DNA of 64,000 bases from positions 62,001-126,000 of the forward strand of contig DASTAW010000040.1 of assembly GCA_035712365.1 (NCBI GenBank). The letters are read 5' to 3'. This stretch comes from Terriglobia bacterium (GTDB lineage: Bacteria > Acidobacteriota > Terriglobia > UBA7540). Positions 35,303 through 42,899 of the stretch are shown one piece after another. Positions within the stretch are counted from its first letter, which is position 1; every line of letters starts with the position of its first letter. A model generated the notes under the pieces. The model made no database searches, was not told the DNA's origin, and worked only from the letters and a program-made list of their open reading frames with translations. Both the position numbers and the translations under genes were made by a program.

Positions 35303-37885
35303 TCATTGGCCCGGGGCGGATGCCGCACCGCCGGCGACGATCTCGTGCAACGTCACGGTTTGCGTCTGACCCTCTGCCACGGTGACATCGACGCCATATC
35401 CAGCCACGCCGTCGAGAAATCCAGGCTGGAACCAGGCGCCGAAGGCGATCTTGTCCCAGGCGAACAGCGTGTACTTGCCCGGCGGAACTCCCTGCAACGC
35501 GAAATGTCCGCCGGAGTACGTGGGAACAGACCTGAAGAGCCGCGCATCACGCCGCAGCCCTGGAGCCGGCGCCAGGACGACGCAAGCGAATGGCGTCGGC
35601 TGGCCATCGGGACCGAGCACGGTCCCCTGAATCTGCACCGCGTCCCAACTCACTACCAACTCCAGCGTCCCAACCGGCTGGTGCTGCGGTATCTCCAGGA
35701 GATTGGCGCGCACGTCCTGTGAGCCAAAGGTGGCGGATTTGATGTATCCCCTTTCCGGCATCATTTCAATCCGAATCCGGTAGCGGCCGGGAAACAGGCC
35801 GTTCAGTGCGAACGAATCTCCCGAGTGCACGTCATTTGCCTGAACCCGGTCGAAGAGAAAGCCAGCATCTCCTCGCTCCGCGATGACGCGATATTGGAAA
35901 TTACCCTGCGCCTGGCCCTCCACGGTTAAATGGCCATGGACCGTCCAATCGCCGTCAGGATCGAGCGTGACGCCAGCGACATTCGCATGGGACACAGTGA
36001 TGGGTGCATAGGCGGCATACCGCGACATTCCCCTGGGAAGAACCGCCCAGAGCACGTAGGAACCCGGCGGCACTCCCAAAATGCGGAAATGGCCGGAATC
36101 GTCCGGTTGCACGACTTCGCCCTCTTTCAGGGAAATTCCAAACGCGCCTTTCGCCGGCAGCAGGATCAACCCGACTTTCCCTTTCCACGCGCGCCATGCC
36201 GCCCCTTGCACCGTGCCGCTGATTTCGTAGGTCGTAACCGGCGAAAGCGAAAAGTCGGTTCCGGTCATTTGCTCGCCTGGCTCCAGGCGAATCACCGAAC
36301 CATCGCCAGGTGTTGTCGCATGTGGATAGTAGATGTACGGCGACACGGAAACGCCTGGCGAGGCATCAAGCAAACGCACGTCAGAAGTAGATGCTGGCAG
36401 CGCCGGAATCGGCTGGGACGTCCGCGTCTGTGCGGCCACGTAATACTGTCCCGCAGGAAGATCGAACAAGCGGTACTGGCCCAGGTCATCGGTCACCGTC
36501 TCGCGATACGGCATCAGCCACCCACGGGTATCACTGGATGGATAGGCGAGCGCCAGGGTGACGTGCGCGCACTCGACAGGATTGCCATGCCCATCAGTGA
36601 TTCTTCCGGCGATTACCCCGGTCGGCGCCATCTTGATCAGCATGCCGGTGATCTTGTGCTGAGAGCGAAATTGCGGTTCCGGCTGACCAAAAAATGTCGG
36701 GTCCGGTTCCGATTCGTCCGGCTGCTCCGCGAATCCATTTGCCCACACTCCGAGCGGCAGGCCCCAAGCGCAAGGGATCGACTGCAAATCGAAGCGTCCT
36801 TCTCCGTCAGTGCGGGCTTGCACAGCCGGACGCTGGTCCCTGGAGTAGTAGTGTGACCCGAAAGACATCCAGGCGTTCCGCATCGGCTGGCCCGTGACAG
36901 CATCAATTACCGTCCCCGATGCTTCACACGCTCCGGTCAGCGGAGGAAGCAAATGGAACTTGTCGATGGCCACCCGCTCCTTACCCGTCATTGGCCTGAC
37001 CGAGATGTTAAGGTCGAAAATCGCCTGCCCCGCCTCCAGGTCCACCGGCCTTGCGAGAGAGCGGTCAGTGCTACCGGGATAGAAGAACAGCGGAGGAAAG
37101 TCTTTCCATCCCGCACCTCGCCAGGAATGGCCGTCGAAATAAAATTCACGCTCCAAATCGTAGAGGTTAAAGGGGGCCAGGTCGAAGTCCGGCTGATACC
37201 CGGCGACGAGATAATACCGGCCCGGCAGCAATCCGAACACCCGATATTCGCCGCGGTCGTCCGTCGTTGTCCCCGTCACCGGCAGCAGTATTTTCTGCAG
37301 GGCCCCCGCTGGCCCATATTGCAGTACTTGTACGAGCGACCCAGGCACCGGTTCGTCGTGCTCGTCGATCACGTGGCCGGCGAGCACGCTGGCGCGCGGC
37401 AGCCGCACCACGATATCGTCGCGCCCCTGACCGGGCCGCAGCCAGAAGGTGTCCCTCGTGTACTTTTCATGGGCATCGAAAACCTGTTCGGCATAGCCAT
37501 CGGCTACTGCGGTGACCGCGTATACGCCCGGTTCCATTCCCCGCACGGCGAAGTGGCCTGTGGCGTCGGTCCGAAGCCGGTACCGCAGCACGCCGAGTGG
37601 ATCGCAGCGCACGCAAGGCGAAGTGGGAACGACAACCGGCATAACGCCGCCGACACTCACGGGCGGTGAGAAAACCTTTACATCGGCGCCAGGCATCGGT
37701 TTCCCCGTGCCCGCGTCGACCACCAGGCCGGAAATGTGGCAATTGGCGGGCGCGCCTGGCTGGGGGGCCGAAGAATTCAGAGGCAGCGTTTGCGCCCACT
37801 GGGCTTGCACCCGCCAGGCGCCAAGACACACAAATGAAACCGTCAGAAGGAGCGCCGCTCCGCCGCACTTGCGCGCAGTTTCCAT
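35303..37885 (-). CDS. large secreted protein of repeated carboxypeptidase-regulatory (CnaB-like) domains
   Basis: 860 residues with a Sec signal (ALLLTVSFVCLGAWRVQA). At least six beta-sandwich modules follow, marked by recurrent GxVxDxxGxPxPxAxVxV and GxYxxxGLxPGxYxxxA patterns: HISGLVVDAGTGKPMPGADV, LAGHVIDEHDEPVPGS, DRGEYRVFGLLPGRYYLVAG, AGRITDGHGNPVECAHVTLA, GQYRLFDLPAGQYYVAAQT, and VLGPDGQPTPFACVVLAP. No barrel, protease or anchor motif is visible. Such proteins are abundant in acidobacteria and are presumed surface or periplasmic scaffolds; the function is unknown. Confidence 0.8.
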   Translation of the reverse strand: METARKCGGAALLLTVSFVCLGAWRVQAQWAQTLPLNSSAPQPGAPANCHISGLVVDAGTGKPMPGADVKVFSPPVSVGGVMPVVVPTSPCVRCDPLGVLRYRLRTDATGHFAVRGMEPGVYAVTAVADGYAEQVFDAHEKYTRDTFWLRPGQGRDDIVVRLPRASVLAGHVIDEHDEPVPGSLVQVLQYGPAGALQKILLPVTGTTTDDRGEYRVFGLLPGRYYLVAGYQPDFDLAPFNLYDLEREFYFDGHSWRGAGWKDFPPLFFYPGSTDRSLARPVDLEAGQAIFDLNISVRPMTGKERVAIDKFHLLPPLTGACEASGTVIDAVTGQPMRNAWMSFGSHYYSRDQRPAVQARTDGEGRFDLQSIPCAWGLPLGVWANGFAEQPDESEPDPTFFGQPEPQFRSQHKITGMLIKMAPTGVIAGRITDGHGNPVECAHVTLALAYPSSDTRGWLMPYRETVTDDLGQYRLFDLPAGQYYVAAQTRTSQPIPALPASTSDVRLLDASPGVSVSPYIYYPHATTPGDGSVIRLEPGEQMTGTDFSLSPVTTYEISGTVQGAAWRAWKGKVGLILLPAKGAFGISLKEGEVVQPDDSGHFRILGVPPGSYVLWAVLPRGMSRYAAYAPITVSHANVAGVTLDPDGDWTVHGHLTVEGQAQGNFQYRVIAERGDAGFLFDRVQANDVHSGDSFALNGLFPGRYRIRIEMMPERGYIKSATFGSQDVRANLLEIPQHQPVGTLELVVSWDAVQIQGTVLGPDGQPTPFACVVLAPAPGLRRDARLFRSVPTYSGGHFALQGVPPGKYTLFAWDKIAFGAWFQPGFLDGVAGYGVDVTVAEGQTQTVTLHEIVAGGAASAPGQ

Positions 37886-38266
37886 CGCCCGCCGGTTTCC
37901 TCAAGGTCGAGGTTACATTCTCTCTCCTGTTCCTGCAACTCGAAGTTCGACCACCCTCTCGTCGTCATCGGTGTCGCTCGCGTGTTGCATCGGCTCTCGG
38001 GTCGGGTGGTGCAGCGGGTACCCATGGCACAAGGTCGGTGCCGTGGCTACCAACCCTGCCTGAGGTCGCGACAGCCCGCAGCACCCCAACGACCACCATC
38101 TCCAAGGAGAGAGGGTGTTCCCGTCCCACAAGGCGGGAGGACCGGTGAGGGGTGTTTCTCGCTAAGCGAAGAGTAGCGCGGACCTCCGGGTTTGAGGTCC
38201 ACGGTTCTTCTTCAGGAAGGTTTGAGTTTATAGGCGCGCCGGGGGCGGGAAAGAGGCCGCCCCGGC

Positions 38267-38326
38267 GATGTGCTGGTGAAAGAAGTCCTTGCATGGCTTG
38301 ACAAGTATCTCGGCCGGGTCAACTAA
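38267..38326 (+). pseudogene. possible C-terminal remnant of an alpha/beta-hydrolase-type gene
   Basis: The frame DVLVKEVLAWLDKYLGRVN then TAA resembles the tail of S9 peptidase or dienelactone-hydrolase proteins (…WLDKYLGPV). The upstream sequence is a GC-rich repeat, so the rest is gone. Only 19 residues support this. Confidence 0.2.
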
Positions 38327-38507
38327 TCGCGGGCGTGGCTCCGGCGAGATCGAGCGCTGGGCCCGCCGGGCCTTACCGTGAACTGCGGGCGCCCGTTAGC
38401 ATGGATAACGCCCGCAGGAGCTCTAGCTTATTTATCACGCGGCTCGGGAGCTCGATGGGAGTGCGCGGGCGGTTCCGAATGAGGATTCGTGTGATTTCAT
38501 GGCGGAG

Positions 38508-38538
38508 TGCCGGGGCGGGCCTAATGCCCGCCCCGGCA
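38508..38538. repeat. Perfect GC palindrome behind the small secreted protein gene
   Basis: tgccggggcgggc (38508-38520), loop ctaat, gcccgccccggca. The paralogous position in the second module (46051-46080) has a close copy. There is no T-run on either side. Confidence 0.65.
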
Positions 38539-38561
38539 ACAGGCAGGTTCGCATTGTGACG

Positions 38562-39053
38562 TTATTTCGTGTTCAGCGTGACAGGGATCCGCTGAATCAG
38601 CATGGGCGCTTCGGCAAGCTGCGTGTATCCGCCGCGGTTCCCATTGTGCGCCACCAGCTTCGCACCGCGTGGCAGATTGAATCGAACAGATTCGCTGATC
38701 GCGGGCATTTCGAGGGAGCGCACGACAAGAGCGTTACCCTCGCGAATGCAGACGATCGCATTGTTCGGCGCTGAAGCGTGATCCCGCGGCCCGGCGAGAA
38801 CCATGCCCTGCGGACTTCCCTTGTCCGTACCCTGCACGACAACAAGGCCAGCCCCGTTGTCCAGGGTGTCATACTGCAGTGTGTAGTCTCCCGCGGGCAA
38901 TGTCATCTTCCCCCACTGGGCCTCAAACGGAAGAGTGAATGTGCCGGCGAAATGGGTTGTATGGACGCCCTGTCCTCTCGCCCCAACAGAACTCAGGGCG
39001 AAAAGGGCCAGGGAAAGACCAACCAAGGTCACGGATATTCGAATCGTTTTCAT
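38562..39053 (-). CDS. small secreted beta-rich protein (paralogue A)
   Basis: ATG at 39053 with ggagg 6 bases upstream; 163 residues. Signal peptide (VTLVGLSLALFALSSVGA). The mature part is beta-rich: FTLPFEAQWGKMTLPAGDYT, LDNGAGLVVVQGTDKG, and FNLPRGAKLVAHN. It has a paralogue at 46106-46600. Both are divergent from a sigma-factor gene or its remnant, so the protein belongs to the duplicated signalling module. I do not recognise the family; a regulon target or ligand of the adjacent kinase is a guess. Confidence 0.7.
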   Translation of the reverse strand: MKTIRISVTLVGLSLALFALSSVGARGQGVHTTHFAGTFTLPFEAQWGKMTLPAGDYTLQYDTLDNGAGLVVVQGTDKGSPQGMVLAGPRDHASAPNNAIVCIREGNALVVRSLEMPAISESVRFNLPRGAKLVAHNGNRGGYTQLAEAPMLIQRIPVTLNTK

Positions 39054-39222
39054 CACCCACCTCCAGTTAAGATTTGCCGCAGGCGGTGTGGGGTGCTTTG
39101 CCCCCGGTTTTTCGTGTTGCTCCCCAGCGGCTTCGGTCTACTTTCCGCCCTTAACCTGTAATGCGTGAAATGCCTGCCAAAACCCACATCGCTGGCAAAA
39201 AATATTGATGCGCCAGCGTCGG

Positions 39223-39252
39223 TTGGATTGTCAGTTGTCAATGTGCTATGCT
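39223..39252 (+). promoter_or_regulatory. candidate promoter of the sigma/kinase operon
   Basis: ttggat and tatgct separated by 18 bases. The same two boxes at the same spacing (ttggat…tatcct, 46771-46800) are kept in front of the decayed second sigma copy. Confidence 0.4.
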
Positions 39253-39288
39253 CCGCTCAATTGGCAATACCCTTCGGAGGGGCAAGGT

Positions 39289-39873
39289 ATGCAACGGGCG
39301 CCGTCAGCCCAGGAGGTCACGCTCCTGCTCCGTGCCTGGGGCGATGGAAGCAAAGAAGCCCTCGACCGTCTGGCGCCCCTGGTCTACCGCGAACTTCATC
39401 AGATCGCCGGCCGCCTGATGGCGCGCGAGCGCCCCAACCACACCCTGCAAGCCACAGCCCTGGTGAATGAGGCCTACGTGCGCCTGGTGGATGCCCGGCA
39501 AGCCAGTTGGCAGGACCGCGCACACTTTTTTGCCATTTGCGCCCGTGCCATGCGGCAGATTCTGGTTGACCACGCCCGCAGCCGGGGCAGCGCCAAGCGC
39601 GGCGGCGACCAGGTGGTAATCGAGCTCGAGGAAGGATTGGCGGCCACTGCGTCCCCGGAGGCCAAACTTCTGGAACTCGATGAAGCCCTCAAACGGCTGG
39701 AAGCGCTCGACCCGAGAAAGGGCCGCGTGGTCGAAATGCGCTACTTCGGCGGACTGAGCGTCGAGGAAACGGCCGAGGCCCTCAAAGTTTCCGCCGAAAC
39801 AGTGCGGCGCGACTGGAAGCTGGCCCAGGCGTGGCTGCACCGCGAGCTGAGCGGGAAGAAACCAGATGAATGA
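39289..39873 (+). CDS. ECF-type sigma factor (sigma-70 family, Sig-70_X6-like)
   Basis: ATG at 39289 with ggagg 8 bases upstream, giving 194 residues. Region 2: LAPLVYRELHQIAGRLMARE, then HTLQATALVNEAYVRLVD and FFAICARAMRQILVDHARSR. Region 4: LEALDPRKGRVVEMRYFGG, then LSVEETAEALKVSAETVRRD. This ECF subgroup is commonly found beside serine/threonine kinases in Acidobacteria and Planctomycetes. The stop overlaps the kinase ATG by 8 bases, so sigma and kinase are coupled; phosphorylation of the sigma factor is a plausible but unproven mode of control. Confidence 0.92.
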   Translation: MQRAPSAQEVTLLLRAWGDGSKEALDRLAPLVYRELHQIAGRLMARERPNHTLQATALVNEAYVRLVDARQASWQDRAHFFAICARAMRQILVDHARSRGSAKRGGDQVVIELEEGLAATASPEAKLLELDEALKRLEALDPRKGRVVEMRYFGGLSVEETAEALKVSAETVRRDWKLAQAWLHRELSGKKPDE

Positions 39874-42820
39874 ACGCTGGCAGGAAATCGAGCGGATTTA
39901 TCACCAGGCGCTGGAGCTTGATGGGAACGCGCGGGCGGAGTTTCTCGCAAAGACCTGTGACGGCGATCCCGGTCTGCGGGCTGAAGTGGAATCGCTGCTG
40001 GCGCACGGAGATCAGGCTGGAAGTTACCTCGAAACTCCGCCCGTCGAGATGGCGGCGAAAGCATTGGGGAAAGGTGACCGCTCGCCGGCCGCTTCGAATG
40101 CGGCGATTGAACCCGGCACGATGATTGCGCACTATCGCGTCACTGCCAGTCTGGGCGCGGGCGGCATGGGAGAAGTCTATCGAGCGCGGGACACAAAACT
40201 GCAGCGCGACGTGGCCTTGAAGATTCTGCCGCAGGCGATGGCCCGTGATCGCGAGCGCATGGCGCGATTTGAACGCGAAGCGCAGGTGCTGGCTTCGCTC
40301 AATCATCCCAACATTGCGGCGATCTACGGCCTGGAAGAATCGAACGGCATCCGCGCCCTGGCGATGGAGCTGGTGGAAGGCGCGACGCTGGCCGAGAAGA
40401 TCGTAGGGGAGGGCTCTGCCCTCCCGCGGGAGCCCAAAGGGCTCCCCTACCCAGAAGCATTACCCATCGCCCGCCAGATTGCCGAAGCGCTGGAATACGC
40501 CCACGAACGCGGCGTCATCCATCGCGACCTGAAACCCGCCAACGTGAAGATCACCCCCGAAGGCACGGTGAAGGTGCTGGACTTTGGCCTGGCCAAGGTG
40601 CTTAGTGGCATGGGCGCCTCGCCCGTGCATGGGCAAGATGCCCATGCCACGGATCAGGAGTCGCCCACTCTGACCACCCTGGCCACACAGCCCGGGATGC
40701 TTCTGGGGACGGCGGCCTATATGAGCCCGCAACAGGCCAAGGGGCTGAACGTAGACCGGCGCTGCGACATCTGGGCCTTCGGCTGCGTGCTCTACGAGAT
40801 GCTTTCGGGCCGGAAGGCTTTTGACGGAGAAACAATTTCAGACGTGCTGGCGGCGGTGATTACGAAAGAGCCGGAATGGAATGCGCTGCCAAACGCGACA
40901 CCCGTTACGATTCAAAAACTCATCCGCCGCTGCCTGCAAAAAGACCTGCGCCAGCGGCTGCAAGCCATCGGCGACGCGCGCATTGCAATTGAGGAAGAAT
41001 TGAGTGGCACGGGCGTCCCGCCCGTGATCGAACATGGGCAGGATGCCCATGCCACTCGCGCCACGTCACCCCTGCGCCGCGCCCTGCCCTGGACAGTCGC
41101 AGGCTTGCTCGCAGCGGCACTGGTCGCTGTCGTGGTGCTGTGGAACTCTGTCGCGCCCACACCGCAAACCTCCATGCACTTTAGTGCCGTCACGAATTTT
41201 GCCGGCGTGCAGTCGGAGCCGGCACTGTCCCCCGACGGCCGATCGGTGGCTTTCGTATCGAACCGGGATGGCCCTTACGAAATCTACGTAGGCCTGATCA
41301 GCGGCGGCAATCTGGTCAAGGTCACCGACGACCCGAACTTCAAAGCTCGGCCGTGCTGGTCGCCCAACGGCGCACACATTGCTTACTCGCGCCTGAACCA
41401 ATCGGGGATATGGGACATCTGGGAAGTTCCGGCGCTTGGTGGTACGCCGCGGCGGCTGATTCTTAATGCGAAGGACCCGGCGTGGTCTCCCGACGGCCGG
41501 ACGCTTGCTTATGAGAACAGCGTGACCGGGGCATTATGGATTTCCGAACTTTCCGGCCAGAACGCGCACCTGATAGAGCCAACCGGAGAGCCTCGCCTGC
41601 GTTTCACCGAGGCGCGCTTTTCCCCTGATGGCCGTGAGCTTGCAATTGTGGAAAGGAGAAGCGGGCCTTACGGAGGATTGGACGTTGTTGATGTCGCCTC
41701 AGGTAAGTTGCGGCGATTGACTTATCGGAGCTCACTGGCACTTTCGCCCGCCTGGTCGCCGGACGGAAAGGTCATTTATTTCACCTCTAACCGGAGCGGG
41801 ACCATGAACGTATGGAAAATCTCCGCAGCCGGCGGGGAGCCGGAGCAAATTACGGCTGGCCAGGGGGATGACGCCCAACTGGATGTTTCGCCAGACGGCA
41901 AGCGGATCGTTTTTTCGACTTTTCGCGAGAGGGCATACATCGCCGAATTGGATCTGGCATTAAAGCCTGGAGAGCAAAATCTGAAACCGCTTACGACGGA
42001 CCCTGCACGGAGTCAGCGTGGGCCGGCATACTCTCCGGACGGAAAGCATCTTGCCTACTTTTCCGACATGAAGGGCGTTGAGAAAGGAGGCATCTGGCTC
42101 GCCGATGCCGACGGTTCGAATCCAGTGGAACTGGTTCAGGAAAGTGGCTTCATCAATATCTTCCCACGCTGGACTCCGGACGGCAAATGGCTGGTCTACC
42201 TTTCAGGTGCTGCTCTCGGACCAGAGATACGTCGCATTTCCATTTCGGGTGGTGTTCCTCAAACATTGGTTAAGGACGCAAACACGGTTGACCTCATGTC
42301 GGACGTCGGCCCTGATGGCCGGCTGATCTACCTGATGCCCAATAGTCAGGTCGTGACCTTTGACCCTCATAACCATAAGGAGCACACACTCGCAACGCTC
42401 CCAACCGGCTGGAAATGCGAGTTGCTTCGCTGGTCTCCCGAAGGCCGTGCGGTCGGTTTTATCGTGCATTCAAGCACCGAAGACGACCCGAACGCAGGAC
42501 TTTGGGTCTCCGATTTCAGGAACCCGCCTCGACAGGTCTTCCACGGTTGGGCCGCCTGGTATGCGCGGGGTCCCAATGATGAAATTTACGTCCTGGAGCG
42601 CAAGGCTGATCTGAGCGGTGTCCTTTGGAAGGTTGGCTGGAATGGTAAGGGCCTCACCCGTGTTCCCAGCCCCGTCCCCCTCACTCGCCTTTCTTATTGG
42701 GTGCAGCCAGGTCAAAACTCCCAGGACTATTTCGACGTGTCGCAGGACGGGCGCCACCTGAGCGTTACTGCCGAATCGGTCCTGCAAGCGAATATCGGCA
42801 TGATAGAGAACGTGCGCTAA
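39866..42820 (+). CDS. transmembrane Ser/Thr protein kinase with PD40/WD40-like propeller (copy 1)
   Basis: 984 residues. An N-terminal helical segment (1-70: [19 protein letters not shown]) precedes the kinase domain (about 91-370): glycine loop [21 protein letters not shown] Lys, catalytic loop [11 protein letters not shown] (Asp221), DFGLAK (Asp239), [15 protein letters not shown] membrane segment follows at about 405-428 ([16 protein letters not shown]). The outer part is a beta-propeller of TolB/PD40 repeats ([33 protein letters not shown]). Three palindromic repeats are translated in frame: residues 180-195, 247-262 (between DFG and the APE-like motif, i.e. the activation segment) and 380-397. 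All catalytic residues remain, so it is probably active. Confidence 0.93.
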   Translation: MNERWQEIERIYHQALELDGNARAEFLAKTCDGDPGLRAEVESLLAHGDQAGSYLETPPVEMAAKALGKGDRSPAASNAAIEPGTMIAHYRVTASLGAGGMGEVYRARDTKLQRDVALKILPQAMARDRERMARFEREAQVLASLNHPNIAAIYGLEESNGIRALAMELVEGATLAEKIVGEGSALPREPKGLPYPEALPIARQIAEALEYAHERGVIHRDLKPANVKITPEGTVKVLDFGLAKVLSGMGASPVHGQDAHATDQESPTLTTLATQPGMLLGTAAYMSPQQAKGLNVDRRCDIWAFGCVLYEMLSGRKAFDGETISDVLAAVITKEPEWNALPNATPVTIQKLIRRCLQKDLRQRLQAIGDARIAIEEELSGTGVPPVIEHGQDAHATRATSPLRRALPWTVAGLLAAALVAVVVLWNSVAPTPQTSMHFSAVTNFAGVQSEPALSPDGRSVAFVSNRDGPYEIYVGLISGGNLVKVTDDPNFKARPCWSPNGAHIAYSRLNQSGIWDIWEVPALGGTPRRLILNAKDPAWSPDGRTLAYENSVTGALWISELSGQNAHLIEPTGEPRLRFTEARFSPDGRELAIVERRSGPYGGLDVVDVASGKLRRLTYRSSLALSPAWSPDGKVIYFTSNRSGTMNVWKISAAGGEPEQITAGQGDDAQLDVSPDGKRIVFSTFRERAYIAELDLALKPGEQNLKPLTTDPARSQRGPAYSPDGKHLAYFSDMKGVEKGGIWLADADGSNPVELVQESGFINIFPRWTPDGKWLVYLSGAALGPEIRRISISGGVPQTLVKDANTVDLMSDVGPDGRLIYLMPNSQVVTFDPHNHKEHTLATLPTGWKCELLRWSPEGRAVGFIVHSSTEDDPNAGLWVSDFRNPPRQVFHGWAAWYARGPNDEIYVLERKADLSGVLWKVGWNGKGLTRVPSPVPLTRLSYWVQPGQNSQDYFDVSQDGRHLSVTAESVLQANIGMIENVR
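40403..40450. repeat. In-frame palindromic insert 1 in kinase copy 1
   Basis: 48 bases bounded by gtaggggag and ctcccctac, with inner hairpins (gagggctctgccctc; gggagcccaaagggctccc). Encodes 16 residues, [16 protein letters not shown], absent from typical kinases at this point. Length is a multiple of three. Confidence 0.75.
40605..40650. repeat. In-frame palindromic insert 2 in kinase copy 1 (activation segment)
   Basis: gtggcatgggcgcctcgccc … tgggcaagatgcccatgcca then c. GTGGCAC-family element. Encodes [16 protein letters not shown] just after DFGLAKVL. Confidence 0.8.
41004..41055. repeat. In-frame palindromic insert 3 in kinase copy 1 (juxtamembrane)
   Basis: gtggcacgggcgtcccgccc … atgggcaggatgcccatgcc then ac. 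Encodes [18 protein letters not shown] between the kinase domain and the membrane segment. Confidence 0.8.
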
Positions 42821-42845
42821 CAGTTTGGGTGATTCGCCCTGGGGC

Positions 42846-42899
42846 GTGGCCCAGGCGTGGCTGCACCGCGAGTTGAGCGGGAAGAAACCCGATGAATGA
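42846..42899 (+). repeat. Duplicate of the sigma-gene 3' end in front of kinase copy 2
   Basis: From gtggcccaggcgtggctgca to the kinase start, the bases match the last ~50 bases of the sigma gene (39820-39873) with about three differences. This marks the duplication boundary inside the sigma gene. Confidence 0.85.

Larger units (their letters stand above)
37886..38561. other. Intergenic region, 676 bp, repeat-rich
   Basis: Holds a decayed CCCTCTCC/GGTGAGGGG element (38104-38155), GC-rich palindromes around 38240-38266 and 38508-38538, and a possible gene tail (38267-38326). No intact gene seen. Confidence 0.55.

Noticed and set aside
35163-35385. Remainder of the 106-codon frame starting at 35065
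   Set aside because: Similarity to RAYT ends after about 33 codons; the rest is unrelated and overlaps the C-terminus of the opposite-strand gene.
38508-38538. Perfect hairpin as a terminator of the small secreted protein gene
   Set aside because: No T-run follows on either strand; its duplicate position and lack of tail fit a repeat better.
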